In this document: in pieces, positions 28,501-39,833 of the stretch
Layout: each line of letters opens with the position of its first letter
How positions within the stretch are numbered: the stretch's first letter is position 1
Origin: Paraburkholderia monticola
GTDB taxonomy: Bacteria > Pseudomonadota > Gammaproteobacteria > Burkholderiales > Burkholderiaceae
NCBI RefSeq assembly: GCF_001580545.1
Contig: NZ_LRBG01000003.1
Span: forward strand, 248,001-312,000
Direction: 5' to 3'
DNA length: 64,000 nt
The notes under the pieces: generated by a model
Seen by the model: the letters and a program-made list of their open reading frames with translations, nothing else
Database searches by the model: none
What the model was told of the DNA's origin: nothing
Program-made: the position numbers and the translations under genes

Positions 28501-28550
28501 CCAGTCGGTGAGCCCTCGTACCGGGTCGTCACGTTGTCGGTGGTTTGCAT
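25533..28550 (-). CDS. nrdA: Class Ia ribonucleotide reductase, alpha (catalytic) subunit
   Basis: NrdA reduces ribonucleoside diphosphates using the radical from NrdB. At 1005 residues it is much longer than E. coli NrdA (761). An N-terminal ATP-cone (about 18-110) and a second, more divergent cone (about 120-215) come before the catalytic barrel. Before the C-terminal redox pair in ECEACQ lies an Ala/Gly-rich linker of about 60 residues. The track frame begins at a TTG, but the ATG at 28550 has AGGAG eight bases upstream and is preferred. Its promoter is at 28939-28966. Confidence 0.95.
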   Translation of the reverse strand: MQTTDNVTTRYEGSPTGQAFGQTEGAQALAPQANYADYKVIRRNGSVVSFEPSKIAIAVTKAFLAVNGGQGAASARVRELVEQLTQNVVRALVRSRPNGGTFHIEDIQDQVELALMRGGEHNVARAYVLYREKRNQARAHDEHAEAASTPGLNVTDNGITRPLDMAALRGIIESACANLGDAVSAEPIVAETVKNLYDGVPMSQVYDSAILAARTMIEKDPAYSQATARILLHTIRREILEEEVTQAEMGERYAEYFPQFIKRGIGAGLLDDKLQQFDLKRLGAALDANRDLQFGYLGLQTLYDRYFLHHDGVRIEMPQAFFMRVAMGLSLNEIDREARAIEFYNILSSFDFMSSTPTLFNSGTHRSQLSSCYLTTVDDDLDGIYEALKENALLSKFAGGLGNDWTRVRALGSHIKGTNGKSQGVVPFLKVVNDTAVAVNQGGKRKGAVCAYLESWHLDIEEFLELRKNTGDDRRRTHDMNTANWIPDLFMKRVMEGGDWTLFSPSTCPDLHDKFGAEFETAYTAYEDKVARGEIKLFKKLPAAQLWRKMLGMLFETGHPWITFKDPCNVRSPQQHVGVVHSSNLCTEITLNTSDAEIAVCNLGSVNLVAHLKEQADGTLALDHDKLKRTISVAMRMLDNVIDINYYAVAKARNSNLKHRPVGLGIMGFQDCLHVLRTPYASQEAVEFADRSMEAVCYYAYYASTELAEERGRYSSYRGSLWDRGILPQDSVKLLADARGGYVEVDSSESMDWATLRSRISTYGMRNSNCVAIAPTATISNIIGVSACIEPTYQNLYVKSNLSGEFTVVNDYLVRDLKARGLWDEVMVADLKYFDGTLSRIDRIPADLRAIYATAFEVDPTWLVEAASRRQKWIDQAQSLNIYMAGASGKKLDEIYKLAWLRGLKTTYYLRTMAATHVEKSTVAHGALNAVSSGHDGSGGAGGAAGGFGVGGGAAGGVSGGFQAAAAAAATAAVAVAVEAAPEADGPVCMMRPGDPGFDECEACQ

Positions 28551-28875
28551 GTGCAAAGCTCCTGGTCTTGGAAATGGCGGCGAGTGCCGCGGATTAAAAC
28601 GAACGCCGCGCCGCCGCGTGCGCGAGCGATGAGGTGCAGGAAGGCCGGCCAGGCCGGTTGGCGGGATGCAACTGCGAGGAAGCCTGGTTCGATTTGATGT
28701 CGGTCTTCATCGGGTCGGTCGCGATCACTGGCTGGTCCTTTCCTGAATGCTTCTGGATGCGGCCGGAGATCCCCCACCGACCGCGCCCCAGGAATTTTTT
28801 TCGCTGCCTGGAATGCTTGCGGCGCCGTGCTCGGGGAGCGGGGCGCCGCAGACTTATTCACTGCTTTTCACCTGG

Positions 28876-28896
28876 TTATGCACATGGTTATTCACA
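28876..28896 (+). promoter_or_regulatory. Two consensus DnaA boxes
   Basis: TTATGCACA (28876-28884) and TTATTCACA (28888-28896) both match TTATNCACA exactly and are direct repeats 12 bp apart. They lie just downstream of the nrdA transcription start. DnaA control of nrdAB is established in E. coli. Confidence 0.75.
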
Positions 28897-28901
28897 GCAC
28901 A

Positions 28902-28948
28902 ACACAAGATATAGTGCACAACTCAGCTTTCGGCACCAAGTATAGTGG
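28902..28948. promoter_or_regulatory. Tandem NrdR boxes
   Basis: ACACAAGATATAGTGC (28902-28917) and GCACCAAGTATAGTGG (28933-28948) resemble the NrdR consensus ACACNANATATNGTGT. They are 31 bp apart, three helical turns, as in known NrdR sites. The second covers the -10 of the nrdA promoter, which fits repression. The nrdR gene is not in this window. Confidence 0.75.
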
Positions 28949-28966
28949 AGATTCGAGACAGGTCAA
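28939..28966 (-). promoter_or_regulatory. Sigma-70 promoter of nrdA
   Basis: On the minus strand TTGACC (28961-28966) and TATACT (28939-28944) are separated by 16 bp. Transcription should start near 28932, giving a leader of about 380 nt. Confidence 0.75.
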
Positions 28967-29083
28967 ACCGTTTTATTTTGCTGCCGGAGTCTTGACTTCT
29001 GGCTTACGCGGCGCGTGCAAGCTCCCCGGAGAAGTAGGCTGCGCCTCGTTCTCTGCGAATCACGCAAGGTTGTGCGAAGACGA

Positions 29084-29680
29084 TTACCGCGTTTCGGAAA
29101 ACTTGAGATAGGGGAAATACCGACCGTCGAGCGACGTGTCGCGTTGCAGTCGCGGCCATTCGAAATGTGGACCGGGATCGGTCTTGCGACCGGGCGCGAT
29201 GTCGGAGTGTCCGGCGAGCGCGTCGATCGGATAGTGCGCCTTCAGTGCGCTCACGAGCGCGGCGAGCGTGCGGTATTGCGCCGCTTCGAAGGCGGTGGTG
29301 TCGCTGCCTTCGAGCTCGATCCCGATCGAGAAATCATTGCAGCGCTCGCGGCCGAAAAAATTCGACGGCCCCGCGTGCCACGCGCGCTCGTTGCACGACA
29401 CGAACTGCTCGAGTGCGCCGTCGCGATGGATCACGAAATGCGCGGACACGCGCACGCCGCGCAGATGCGTGTCGTAGTACGGGTGAGCGTCGCAGTCGAG
29501 GGTGTTCTGGAACAGCTCGGCAATCGCAGTGCCGCCGAACTCGTTCGGCGGCAGGCTGATGTTGTGAACGACGATCAGCGTTGGCAGCGCGCCTGGCGGC
29601 CGTGCTTCGAAGTTGGGCGACGGGAGCTTGCGTGCGGCGGCAACCCAACCGCCGGCAGCGACGGTGAACGCGTCGCTCAT
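29084..29680 (-). CDS. ampD: 1,6-anhydro-N-acetylmuramyl-L-alanine amidase
   Basis: AmpD removes the peptide from anhydro-muropeptides in the cytoplasm during cell-wall recycling. The 198-residue amidase-2 protein has the zinc ligands in VVHNISLPP and in AGHSDIAPGRKTDPGPHF, and no signal peptide. The ATG at 29680 overlaps the stop of the upstream PP0621-family gene. Loss of AmpD often induces beta-lactamase in bacteria with an ampR/ampC pair (family knowledge). Confidence 0.94.
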   Translation of the reverse strand: MSDAFTVAAGGWVAAARKLPSPNFEARPPGALPTLIVVHNISLPPNEFGGTAIAELFQNTLDCDAHPYYDTHLRGVRVSAHFVIHRDGALEQFVSCNERAWHAGPSNFFGRERCNDFSIGIELEGSDTTAFEAAQYRTLAALVSALKAHYPIDALAGHSDIAPGRKTDPGPHFEWPRLQRDTSLDGRYFPYLKFSETR

Positions 29681-29985
29681 CGGGCGTCGCGCCCGGTCGG
29701 ACGTGCGCCGTGGCGCTGCGCGTGCGCGGCGCAGCAGAACGTCTGCCCCGCCACACTCACCGAGTCGCTCTTCGGCGCATGCACGCCGCACTCGAGGCAG
29801 CGAATCATCGGCTCGGCAAGCTGCGGCTGTCCGCTCGGGGAACCCGCGCCACCTTGCGCGGCACCGGCACCGTTTGCGCCACGGGCACCGGTGCGCTGCG
29901 CGCTTTGCGCGTCGTGGCGGCGCAGCGCCTTCACGAGCCATTGACCGACGATGAACAGCAGGATCAGCAAAAAGATTTGTCGCAT
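29677..29985 (-). CDS. PP0621-family small membrane protein
   Basis: A 102-residue protein of unknown function. One N-terminal membrane segment (IFLLILLFIVGQWLV) is followed by a polar Gly/Ala-rich linker. A cysteine-rich module at the C-terminus has MIRCLECGVHAP and FCCAAHAQRH and may bind a metal. The arrangement matches the PP0621 family. It sits between a CcsA-like gene and ampD and overlaps the latter. Confidence 0.82.
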   Translation of the reverse strand: MRQIFLLILLFIVGQWLVKALRRHDAQSAQRTGARGANGAGAAQGGAGSPSGQPQLAEPMIRCLECGVHAPKSDSVSVAGQTFCCAAHAQRHGARPTGRDAR

Positions 29986-29995
29986 GGAGACACGC

Positions 29996-30922
29996 TCACA
30001 CTACAGGCCGGTGCAACAGCACCTCGAAAACAAAACGGCTGCCGACGTACGCGAGCAACAGCGCGACGAACGACGCCAGCACCCAGCGCAATGCCGCACG
30101 GCCGCGCCAGCCGGACACCTTGCGCGCGGTCAGCAGCGCGCCGAACATGACCCACGAAAGAATCGCGAAGACGGTCTTGTGATCGAGGCGCAGCGCGCGG
30201 TCGATCAGCTGCTCGCTGAACAGGATGCCCGACAGAAGCGTCAGCGTGAGCAGCACGAAGCCGGCGCCGATCAGACGGAACAGCAGCTTCTCGAGCGTGA
30301 GCAGCGGCGGCAGCGTATCGAGCCAGCTCGACCACCAGCCGTTGCCCGCCGCCGCGTGCCGCTGCGCGAGACCGCCGCGGCGCATCGCATGCAAACGCCG
30401 CTCGATCGCCAGCATCAGCACCGCGTGCAGCGCCGCGATCGCGAACAGTCCGTAGGCGATGTTCGCGATCAGGAAGTGCAGCTTGAACATCGGCGCGGCC
30501 GCATAGGGCAATACGCGCACGCCGCCGAACGCGAGCGGCAGCAGCGACGCGAAGCACGCGAGCGGCAACACCAGCAGCCGCAAGCCGTCGAGTGGGAAAA
30601 AGAAACTCTCGATCCAGTAGATGCCGGCGCCGAGCCAGAACATCGCCGACAGCGCGAACGCGAAGCCGAACACCATCGCGTTCTGCGGGAAGATGGTGGT
30701 GTGCAGCAGCACGCCGTGAGCGAGCAGCGCGACGAACAGCAGCGCGCGGCCGGGCGCGCTCATGCCGGTGGCCACCGACGCGCCCGCGCTCGCGGCATGA
30801 TCGGGCAGCGGCGGCACGCTCTCGAGCAGCGGGCGCACGGCCGCGTGCCGATGCGAGCGCCAGCCGGCCACGGCGAGGCCGCCGTAGAGAAGCGCAGTGA
30901 GGGCATACAGTACAATATCCAT
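29996..30922 (-). CDS. CcsA/CcmC-family (YpjD-like) cytochrome c assembly membrane protein
   Basis: A 308-residue integral membrane protein with about eight hydrophobic segments. Its C-terminal half carries the WxWxx-poor variant of the CcsA heme-handling fold: HFLIANIAYGLFAIAALHAVL, then LDHKTVFAILSWVMFG with a conserved His. The family is often found upstream of or opposite ffh and is called YpjD in E. coli. The exact role is unclear. It is divergent from ffh across 81 bp. Confidence 0.86.
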   Translation of the reverse strand: MDIVLYALTALLYGGLAVAGWRSHRHAAVRPLLESVPPLPDHAASAGASVATGMSAPGRALLFVALLAHGVLLHTTIFPQNAMVFGFAFALSAMFWLGAGIYWIESFFFPLDGLRLLVLPLACFASLLPLAFGGVRVLPYAAAPMFKLHFLIANIAYGLFAIAALHAVLMLAIERRLHAMRRGGLAQRHAAAGNGWWSSWLDTLPPLLTLEKLLFRLIGAGFVLLTLTLLSGILFSEQLIDRALRLDHKTVFAILSWVMFGALLTARKVSGWRGRAALRWVLASFVALLLAYVGSRFVFEVLLHRPVV

Positions 30923-31003
30923 ATTCGAAGTTTACACTAGGCCCCTACTCCGCGACGTCTCGCGCGTCGTGCGCTGCGCGGGCCCCACCGTTCATCGCTC
31001 CCC

Positions 31004-32371
31004 ATGCTCGACAATCTGACTCAACGGATGGCGCGCGTCGTCAAGACGCTGCGCGGCGAAGCCCGGCTCACCGAGGCGAACACTCAGGAAATGCTGCGCG
31101 AAGTGCGCCTCGCACTGCTCGAGGCCGACGTGGCGCTGCCCGTCGTGCGCGAGTTCATCGCAAAGGTGAAGGAGAAGGCGCTCGGCGAGGAAGTCATCTC
31201 CAGCCTATCGCCGGGTCAGGCGCTCGTCGGCGTCGTGCAGCGCGAGCTGACCGCCGTGATCGGCGGCGACTACGAAGGCAAGGCCTCCGAGCTCAATCTC
31301 GCCGTCACGCCGCCCGCGGTCATCCTGATGGCGGGTCTGCAGGGCGCCGGTAAAACGACCACGGTCGGCAAGCTCGCGAAGCTGTTGCGCGAGAAGTACA
31401 AGAAGAAGGTGCTGACCGTTTCGTGCGACGTCTATCGTCCCGCCGCGATCGCACAGCTGAAAACGGTGACCGAGCAGGTCGGCGCGGACTTCTTCCCGTC
31501 GGAGGCGAACCAGAAGCCGGTCGACATCGCGCGCGCCGCCGTCGACTGGGCGAAGCGCCACTACCACGACGTGCTGCTCGTCGACACGGCCGGCCGTCTC
31601 GGTATCGACGAAGCGATGATGCAGGAAATCGCCGCGCTGCATGCCGAGCTGAAGCCGGCGGAAACGCTGTTCGTCGTCGACGCGATGCTCGGCCAGGATG
31701 CGGTCAATACCGCGAAGGCGTTCAGCGACGCGCTGCCGCTCACCGGTGTCGTGCTCACCAAGCTCGACGGTGATTCGCGCGGTGGCGCGGCGCTGTCGGT
31801 GCGTCACGTGACGGGCAAGCCGGTCAAGTTCGTGGGTGTCGCCGAGAAACTCGATGGCCTCGAAGTGTTCCACCCGGACCGCATGGCGAGCCGGATTCTC
31901 GGCATGGGCGATATCCTCGCGCTCGTCGAGGAAGCGCAGCGCGGCGTCGACGTTCAGGCCGCGCAGAAACTCGCCGACAAGGTCAAGAAAGGCGGCGACT
32001 TCGACCTCAACGATTTTCGCGCGCAGCTTACACAGATGAAGGGCATGGGCGGCCTGTCCTCGCTGATGGACAAGCTGCCCGCGCAGTTCCAGCAGGCCGC
32101 GGCCGGCGCCGACATGAGCCAGGCCGAGAAGCAGATGCGCCGCATGGAAGGCATCATCAACTCGATGACACCGGCCGAGCGCGCCAAGCCCGAACTGATC
32201 AAGGCGACCCGCAAGCGCCGCATCGCCGCGGGTGCGGGCGTGCAGGTGCAGGAAGTCAACCGCATGCTGAACCAGTACGAGCAGATGCGCACGATGATGA
32301 AGAAGCTCAAGGGCGGCAACCTGCAGAAGATGATGCGTGGCATGAAGGGCATGATGCCCGGCATGCGCTAA
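31004..32371 (+). CDS. ffh: Signal recognition particle protein Ffh
   Basis: Ffh binds signal peptides and 4.5S RNA and, with FtsY, targets membrane proteins. The 455-residue protein has an N-domain, a GTPase domain with G1 GLQGAGKTTT near 110, G3 DTAGR and G4 TKLDGD, and a Met-rich M-domain to the end (many KGMMPGM-like units). It matches the usual length. Confidence 0.97.
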   Translation: MLDNLTQRMARVVKTLRGEARLTEANTQEMLREVRLALLEADVALPVVREFIAKVKEKALGEEVISSLSPGQALVGVVQRELTAVIGGDYEGKASELNLAVTPPAVILMAGLQGAGKTTTVGKLAKLLREKYKKKVLTVSCDVYRPAAIAQLKTVTEQVGADFFPSEANQKPVDIARAAVDWAKRHYHDVLLVDTAGRLGIDEAMMQEIAALHAELKPAETLFVVDAMLGQDAVNTAKAFSDALPLTGVVLTKLDGDSRGGAALSVRHVTGKPVKFVGVAEKLDGLEVFHPDRMASRILGMGDILALVEEAQRGVDVQAAQKLADKVKKGGDFDLNDFRAQLTQMKGMGGLSSLMDKLPAQFQQAAAGADMSQAEKQMRRMEGIINSMTPAERAKPELIKATRKRRIAAGAGVQVQEVNRMLNQYEQMRTMMKKLKGGNLQKMMRGMKGMMPGMR

Positions 32372-32529
32372 GCTTGATGGGAACGGCGCGCGCCCGCGTC
32401 GATGCGCGGCGCGGCTGACTTCGGCAACGTGCGGGTTTATTCTGTAGCGCATTGCCTCGTCCCTCGCCGGAACGCCCCTCGGGATGTTCCCACCCACACT
32501 ATGTATACAGTTACCGTCCGTCAGACGTC

Positions 32530-33081
32530 ATGAACCGCGAAGAAGCCCTCCATATTTTTCAACACTCCGAAGAGATCGTTTCGGCCGCTGACGTCAATGC
32601 GTCGATCGCCGGCATGGCGGCCGCCATCCGCGACGAGATGAGCGAGGACTTCCCGCTCGTGTTGTCGGTGATGGGTGGCGCCGCGGTGTTCACCGGCATG
32701 CTGCTGCCGCACCTCGATTTCCCGCTCGAGTTCGACTACATCCACCTGACGCGCTACCGCAACACGACCCAGGGCAGCAACGAGATGCAATGGCGCGTCG
32801 CGCCGGCCGAGTCGGTCAAGGATCGCGTGGTGCTCGTGCTCGACGACATCCTCGACGAAGGCGAGACGATGGCCGCGATCCGCGACCGCATCCTCGCGAT
32901 GGGCGCGAAGCGGTTCCTGTCGGCGGTACTGTGCGAGAAGATCATCCAGAAGGCGAAGCCACTGCGCCCCGATTACTGCGGTTTCGAAGTGCCGGACCGG
33001 TATGTGTTTGGCTGCGGGATGGACGCGAAGGGCTACTGGCGCAACCTGCCGACCATCCGGGCATTGACCGAGGGTGCGTGA
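32530..33081 (+). CDS. hpt: Hypoxanthine-guanine phosphoribosyltransferase
   Basis: This 183-residue purine-salvage enzyme transfers phosphoribose from PRPP to hypoxanthine or guanine. It has the PRPP-binding motif VLVLDDILDEGETMA, the PP loop SVMGGAAVF and a base-contact segment FEVPDRYVFGCGMD. The ATG at 32530 is chosen over a longer frame because the protein then starts like family members. The ribosome site is weak. Confidence 0.9.
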   Translation: MNREEALHIFQHSEEIVSAADVNASIAGMAAAIRDEMSEDFPLVLSVMGGAAVFTGMLLPHLDFPLEFDYIHLTRYRNTTQGSNEMQWRVAPAESVKDRVVLVLDDILDEGETMAAIRDRILAMGAKRFLSAVLCEKIIQKAKPLRPDYCGFEVPDRYVFGCGMDAKGYWRNLPTIRALTEGA

Positions 33082-33107
33082 GCGGCGCATCCGCCCGCAT
33101 ACCGGCG

Positions 33108-33139
33108 AAAAAAAAGCAGCCTGCATGGCTGCTTTTTTT
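33108..33139. terminator. Bidirectional terminator between hpt and marC
   Basis: A GCAGCC/GGCTGC stem with a 5-base loop is flanked by eight A on the left and seven T on the right, so it can end transcripts from both convergent genes. Confidence 0.88.
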
Positions 33140-33178
33140 ATGGCTGCGACCGTAGCAATTCGCGCACCCGCTCCGGCG

Positions 33179-33778
33179 TCACAGCTTGTGCACGAAAGAG
33201 CGGATTCCGCCGAGCATCATCTCGACTGAAATCGCGACCAGCACGAGCCCCATCAACCGCTCGAACGCCGTCATCACCCGTTCGCCGAGCCATGCCTGAA
33301 TGCGCTCGGCGAGCATCAGCACGATCGCGCAGATGACCATGGTGACGGTCAGCGCGCCGACCCACTCGTACATCTTGCCGGGCGCCTGCGAGGTCAACAG
33401 CATGACCGTTGCAAGCGCCGACGGGCCCGCCAGCGCCGGAATCGCCAGCGGCACGATCAGCGGCTCGCCGCCGCGCGCGTCGCCGCCGAACGGACCGTCG
33501 GGATGCGGAAACACCATGCGCAGCGCGATCAGAAACAGCACGATGCCGCCGCCGATGCGTAACGACTGGTCACTCAGGCTCATCATGCGCAGAAAGCCCT
33601 GCCCGAACACCATGAACACCAGCAGGATCGCAAACGCGATCGCGACCTCGCGAAAGATCACGATCGTGCGACGCTCCGGCGCCACCCCCTTCAGACAGCT
33701 GATGAAGATCGGGATGTTGCCGAGCGGATCGGTGATCAGGATCAGCAGCACGGTCGCGGACAGGAAGGTGTACTCCAC
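33179..33778 (-). CDS. MarC-family integral membrane protein
   Basis: A 199-residue protein with about six membrane segments and the family features ITDPLGNIPIF, LRIGGGIVLFLIALRM, and PLAIPALAGPSAL. MarC proteins were once linked to multidrug resistance, but their function is unsettled. It lies 12 bp downstream of proS and probably shares its transcript. Confidence 0.9.
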   Translation of the reverse strand: MEYTFLSATVLLILITDPLGNIPIFISCLKGVAPERRTIVIFREVAIAFAILLVFMVFGQGFLRMMSLSDQSLRIGGGIVLFLIALRMVFPHPDGPFGGDARGGEPLIVPLAIPALAGPSALATVMLLTSQAPGKMYEWVGALTVTMVICAIVLMLAERIQAWLGERVMTAFERLMGLVLVAISVEMMLGGIRSFVHKL

Positions 33779-33790
33779 AGCCCGCTCCGC

Positions 33791-35527
<1,737 letters not shown>

Positions 35528-35829
35528 TCAAAGTGTCCAAAAGCGGCGGCTTCCGGGAGGACCGCCAGAAAAGGTGAAAACATGGGGAAAATCGGCACAG
35601 ATCCGCGACCAGGCCGGCACGGTTCGCCCGACCGACGACGCGTTGTCCCTGCGCGGCGCCGAAACCGCCGCGCACAGCATCTCGCAAGGGATAGGGCACG
35701 GAAAAACCGACAGGCTACCGCAAACCCGGGCCTGTTGCGGCGAATCGGTCCATTCTTATGCGATTCGGTGCGTCGGGTCCGTTATCTGTTTATAATCAAA
35801 GCAATTTTAAAGGATTCGAAGGTGGTTGT
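35528..35829. other. Divergent region between proS and rppH
   Basis: These 302 bp have no gene. On the plus strand a perfect -10, TATAAT (35791-35796), lies 33 bp before the rppH start, but I see no good -35. A minus-strand TATAAA overlaps it. Near proS, GGCGGTCC...GGAAGCCGCC-type complementarity may form a weak leader hairpin. Confidence 0.55.
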
Positions 35830-36588
35830 ATGCTGGATCGTGAAGGCTTTCGCCCGAACGTCGGCATCATCCTCTTGAACGCGCACAACGAGGTGTTTTG
35901 GGGCAAACGGCTCCGTGAACATTCCTGGCAGTTTCCGCAAGGGGGCATCAAATATGGTGAGACCCCCGTGCAAGCGATGTATCGGGAGTTACACGAAGAG
36001 ACCGGGCTGCTTCCTGAGCACGTCAAGGTGATCGGTCGCACGCGCGACTGGTTGCGTTATGAGGTGCCTGACAAGTTCATCAAGCGCGAAGTACGCGGTC
36101 ACTACCGCGGCCAGAAACAAATCTGGTTTTTGCTCCGGATGGTAGGACGCGACTGTGACATCTGTCTGCGCGCAACCGACCACCCCGAGTTCGATGCGTG
36201 GCGTTGGAACGAGTACTGGGTGCCGCTCGACTGTGTGATCGAGTTCAAGCGGGATGTGTATCAGTTGGCGCTGACGGAGCTGTCCCGTTTCATGCGCCGG
36301 CCTGCGCCGCGTGCGGAAAAACCTGGCGGGCATCATGGGTCACGTTATCCCCGGATAGCGTCCTCGATGCAAAGCCCGCCGGATTCCACGGTAAGCTCGG
36401 CGGTCACTACCGTCACTACCGTCACTACCGTGAGTTCGGTCAGCGTCGAAACATCGACGCGTGTGCTGATCGTGCCAGATTGCGGTCCCGGCTCACGGGA
36501 CGCGAGCATGAGACCGGAGCGCGAGCGCGAAACGGCCGAAGCCGATGACGCAGTCGCCCCGTTAGTCCAACGAGGCGCGCGCGATTGA
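35830..36588 (+). CDS. rppH: RNA pyrophosphohydrolase with extended C-terminus
   Basis: RppH removes pyrophosphate from 5'-triphosphate mRNA and triggers decay. The N-terminal 165 residues are a standard RppH with the Nudix box [20 protein letters not shown]. The protein is 252 residues against 176 in E. coli. The extra tail is low complexity and includes a VTT tripeptide repeat encoded by a 9-bp tandem repeat. The ATG follows AAGGTGG. The tail may be disordered and dispensable (inference). Confidence 0.93.
   Translation: MLDREGFRPNVGIILLNAHNEVFWGKRLREHSWQFPQGGIKYGETPVQAMYRELHEETGLLPEHVKVIGRTRDWLRYEVPDKFIKREVRGHYRGQKQIWFLLRMVGRDCDICLRATDHPEFDAWRWNEYWVPLDCVIEFKRDVYQLALTELSRFMRRPAPRAEKPGGHHGSRYPRIASSMQSPPDSTVSSAVTTVTTVTTVSSVSVETSTRVLIVPDCGPGSRDASMRPERERETAEADDAVAPLVQRGARD
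36403..36429. repeat. Three copies of a 9-bp repeat inside rppH
   Basis: GTCACTACC is repeated three times exactly. It encodes Val-Thr-Thr units in the C-terminal extension of RppH, so expansion keeps the frame. Confidence 0.85.
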
Positions 36589-36664
36589 CCATACCGGGCG
36601 GCGGCCCACGCCGCCTCTCTCTGGCGCGGCTTTCGGGCCGCGTCCGTCTTTCGAGGGAATCATA

Positions 36665-37222
36665 TTGAAAGCATTTGCACTCGCCGTGGCCTGCGTCGCC
36701 ACCGGCGCCCTGCTGGCAGGCTGTTCGAGCGCCGGCAAACCGACCAACAAGGACGACAGCGCATTCACCTATCTGCTGGATCGCAAGAGCAACTGGGTTG
36801 AAAACAAGGTGGACACGTTACCGCCGCTGCCCACCGACGCGAACCTGCTGCCGTTCGAAGTCTCCGGCAATACGCCGCTGCATTTCGCGATCGACCCGAA
36901 GTCGGTCAGCGTCGGCACCGACGGCGTCGTGCGTTACACGGTAGTCGTGACGAGCCCGGGCGGCGCGCGCAACGTCAATTACGAGGGCATTCGCTGCGAC
37001 ACGTATGAATGGCGTCAGTATGCGGGTTTGAACGCCGATCACGACGGGTGGGATGCGACGGTCGCCAACCAGTTTTCGCGCATCGAGAACGGCGCGCTGA
37101 ACGCGTACCAGGCCGCGCTGTATCAGGACTATATGTGCGCGAACAAGATTCCGACCGGCACCGCGCAGCACATCGTCGAGAACATCCGCTATAAGCGCAC
37201 GCAGACGTCACAGATTCACTGA
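36665..37222 (+). CDS. CNP1-like family lipoprotein
   Basis: A 185-residue lipoprotein with a lipobox LLAGCS (Cys at 20), then a domain resembling the CNP1-like family (FAIDPKSVSVGTDGVVRYT, and a conserved CDTYEW). The start codon is TTG with GAGGGAA upstream; no ATG would leave the signal peptide intact. Function unknown. Confidence 0.82.
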   Translation: MKAFALAVACVATGALLAGCSSAGKPTNKDDSAFTYLLDRKSNWVENKVDTLPPLPTDANLLPFEVSGNTPLHFAIDPKSVSVGTDGVVRYTVVVTSPGGARNVNYEGIRCDTYEWRQYAGLNADHDGWDATVANQFSRIENGALNAYQAALYQDYMCANKIPTGTAQHIVENIRYKRTQTSQIH

Positions 37223-37274
37223 AGCCGTTTGCGCGGCGCGCGTCTGGTTCAGGCGCGTTGCTTGTGCATAACGA

Positions 37275-37314
37275 TAAAAAAAGCCGTTCCAGCATGCGCT
37301 GGAACGGCTTTTTT
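37275..37314. terminator. Bidirectional terminator between the CNP1 gene and proB
   Basis: A perfect 13-bp stem (37281-37293 with 37298-37310) with A- and T-tracts on either side serves both convergent genes. Confidence 0.92.
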
Positions 37315-37355
37315 GCTGGCTTTTATTGAGCGCGAGGTGCGCGCCGCCTGAAAGA

Positions 37356-38474
37356 TCAAAGCAGCACGAGATTGTCGCGGTGAATCAGTTCCGGCTCGAG
37401 CATATAACCGAGAACCGACTCGATCTCGCCGCTCGGACGCCGCTGGATCAGCTTGGTTTCCGCGCTGCTGTAGTTCGTCAAACCACGTGCGATCTCACGC
37501 CCGGAGGCGCTCAGACACGCGATCACCTCGCCGCGCGCAAATGCGCCCTGCACGCCGACTATGCCGATTGGCAGCAGGCTCTTGCCGCCCGCGGTTAGCT
37601 TTTCCACCGCACCGTCGTCGATCACGACGTGGCCGCGCACCTGCAGGTGATCGGCCATCCACTGCTTGCGCGCCGCCATGCGAGCGGTACGCGCGATCAG
37701 CTGGGTGCCGATCGCCTCGCCCGCTGCGAGCCGCAGCAGCACGTCTGCTTCGCGCCCACTCGCGATCACTGTATCGGCGCCGCTGTGGGCCGCACGTTTG
37801 GCAGCAAGAATCTTGGTCAGCATGCCGCCGCGACCGAGGCTCGAGCCCGCGCCGCCCGCCATCGCCTCGAGTTCCGGAGCGCCGGCGTCGGCCTGCTGGA
37901 CCAGCGTCGCGTTCGGGTCCTTGCGCGGATCGGCGGTGAAGAGACCTTGCTGGTCCGTCAGAATTATCAGCGCGTCACCTTCGATCAGATTGGCGACCAG
38001 CGCGCCGAGCGTGTCGTTGTCGCCGAACTTGATTTCGTCGGTAACGACCGTGTCGTTCTCGTTGATGATCGGTACGACGCCGAGCCGCAGCAGCGTGAGC
38101 AGCGTGGAGCGCGCGTTCAGATAGCGCTCGCGATCGGCAAGGTCGGCATGGGTAAGCAGGATCTGCGCAGTCTGGATCGAATGCTCCGCGAAACGGCTTT
38201 CGTACACCTGCGCGAGGCCCATCTGACCGACCGCCGCGGCCGCCTGCAATTCATCGATTTCGCGCGGCCGCTTCGTCCAGCCGAGCCGCTGCATGCCTTC
38301 GGCGATCGCGCCCGAGCTGACCAGCACCACCTCTTTGCCCTGCGCGCGCAGCGCGGCAATCTGCGCGGCCCAGCGGCCGATAGCCGCATGATCGAGGCCC
38401 CGCCCGTCGTTCGTGACGAGGCTCGAGCCGACTTTGACAACCAATCGCCGTGAATCTGCGATGACGGAACGCAT
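37356..38474 (-). CDS. proB: Glutamate 5-kinase
   Basis: ProB phosphorylates glutamate in the first step of proline synthesis. The 372-residue protein has the amino acid kinase domain ([41 protein letters not shown]) and a C-terminal PUA domain from about 285. The ATG at 38474 gives the family N-terminus. It lies 69 bp after obgE, a common pairing. Confidence 0.96.
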   Translation of the reverse strand: MRSVIADSRRLVVKVGSSLVTNDGRGLDHAAIGRWAAQIAALRAQGKEVVLVSSGAIAEGMQRLGWTKRPREIDELQAAAAVGQMGLAQVYESRFAEHSIQTAQILLTHADLADRERYLNARSTLLTLLRLGVVPIINENDTVVTDEIKFGDNDTLGALVANLIEGDALIILTDQQGLFTADPRKDPNATLVQQADAGAPELEAMAGGAGSSLGRGGMLTKILAAKRAAHSGADTVIASGREADVLLRLAAGEAIGTQLIARTARMAARKQWMADHLQVRGHVVIDDGAVEKLTAGGKSLLPIGIVGVQGAFARGEVIACLSASGREIARGLTNYSSAETKLIQRRPSGEIESVLGYMLEPELIHRDNLVLL

Positions 38475-38543
38475 TGTGCGCTGTCTCCCAAGATGACGCG
38501 TGATGCATGCCGGCACCCGCCGCTGGCGCCGACGCTCGAGTTG

Positions 38544-39668
<1,125 letters not shown>

Positions 39669-39833
39669 TTACTCCGTCCCGTGGTGTACCCGATTCGATG
39701 CTGGGTTGATACTGATTGGATGCTGCTATTTTGCCGCGCGCGCCGCGCGTTGATCAATCGACCGAACGGCCTAGTCGCCGATGTTGAGCGCCCGGCTGCG
39801 CGTCTTCGACGCCATGCTAAAGAGGCGCCGCAA

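Larger units (their letters stand above)
28551..29083. other. nrdA leader and upstream region
   Basis: These 533 bp hold the nrdA promoter, two NrdR boxes, two DnaA boxes and a leader of about 380 nt. The leader includes a perfect 9-bp inverted repeat (28818-28826 with 28842-28850). Neither strand shows a U-tract after it. I see no gene. Confidence 0.7.

Noticed and set aside
25260..28511. 1083-codon open frame opposite nrdA
   Set aside because: Same compositional shadow; nrdA is unmistakable on the minus strand.
28529..28861. 110-codon minus-strand frame in the nrdA leader
   Set aside because: Lies wholly within the leader, overlaps the nrdA start and contains no motif. It was considered as a leader peptide, but it is long and lacks a ribosome site.
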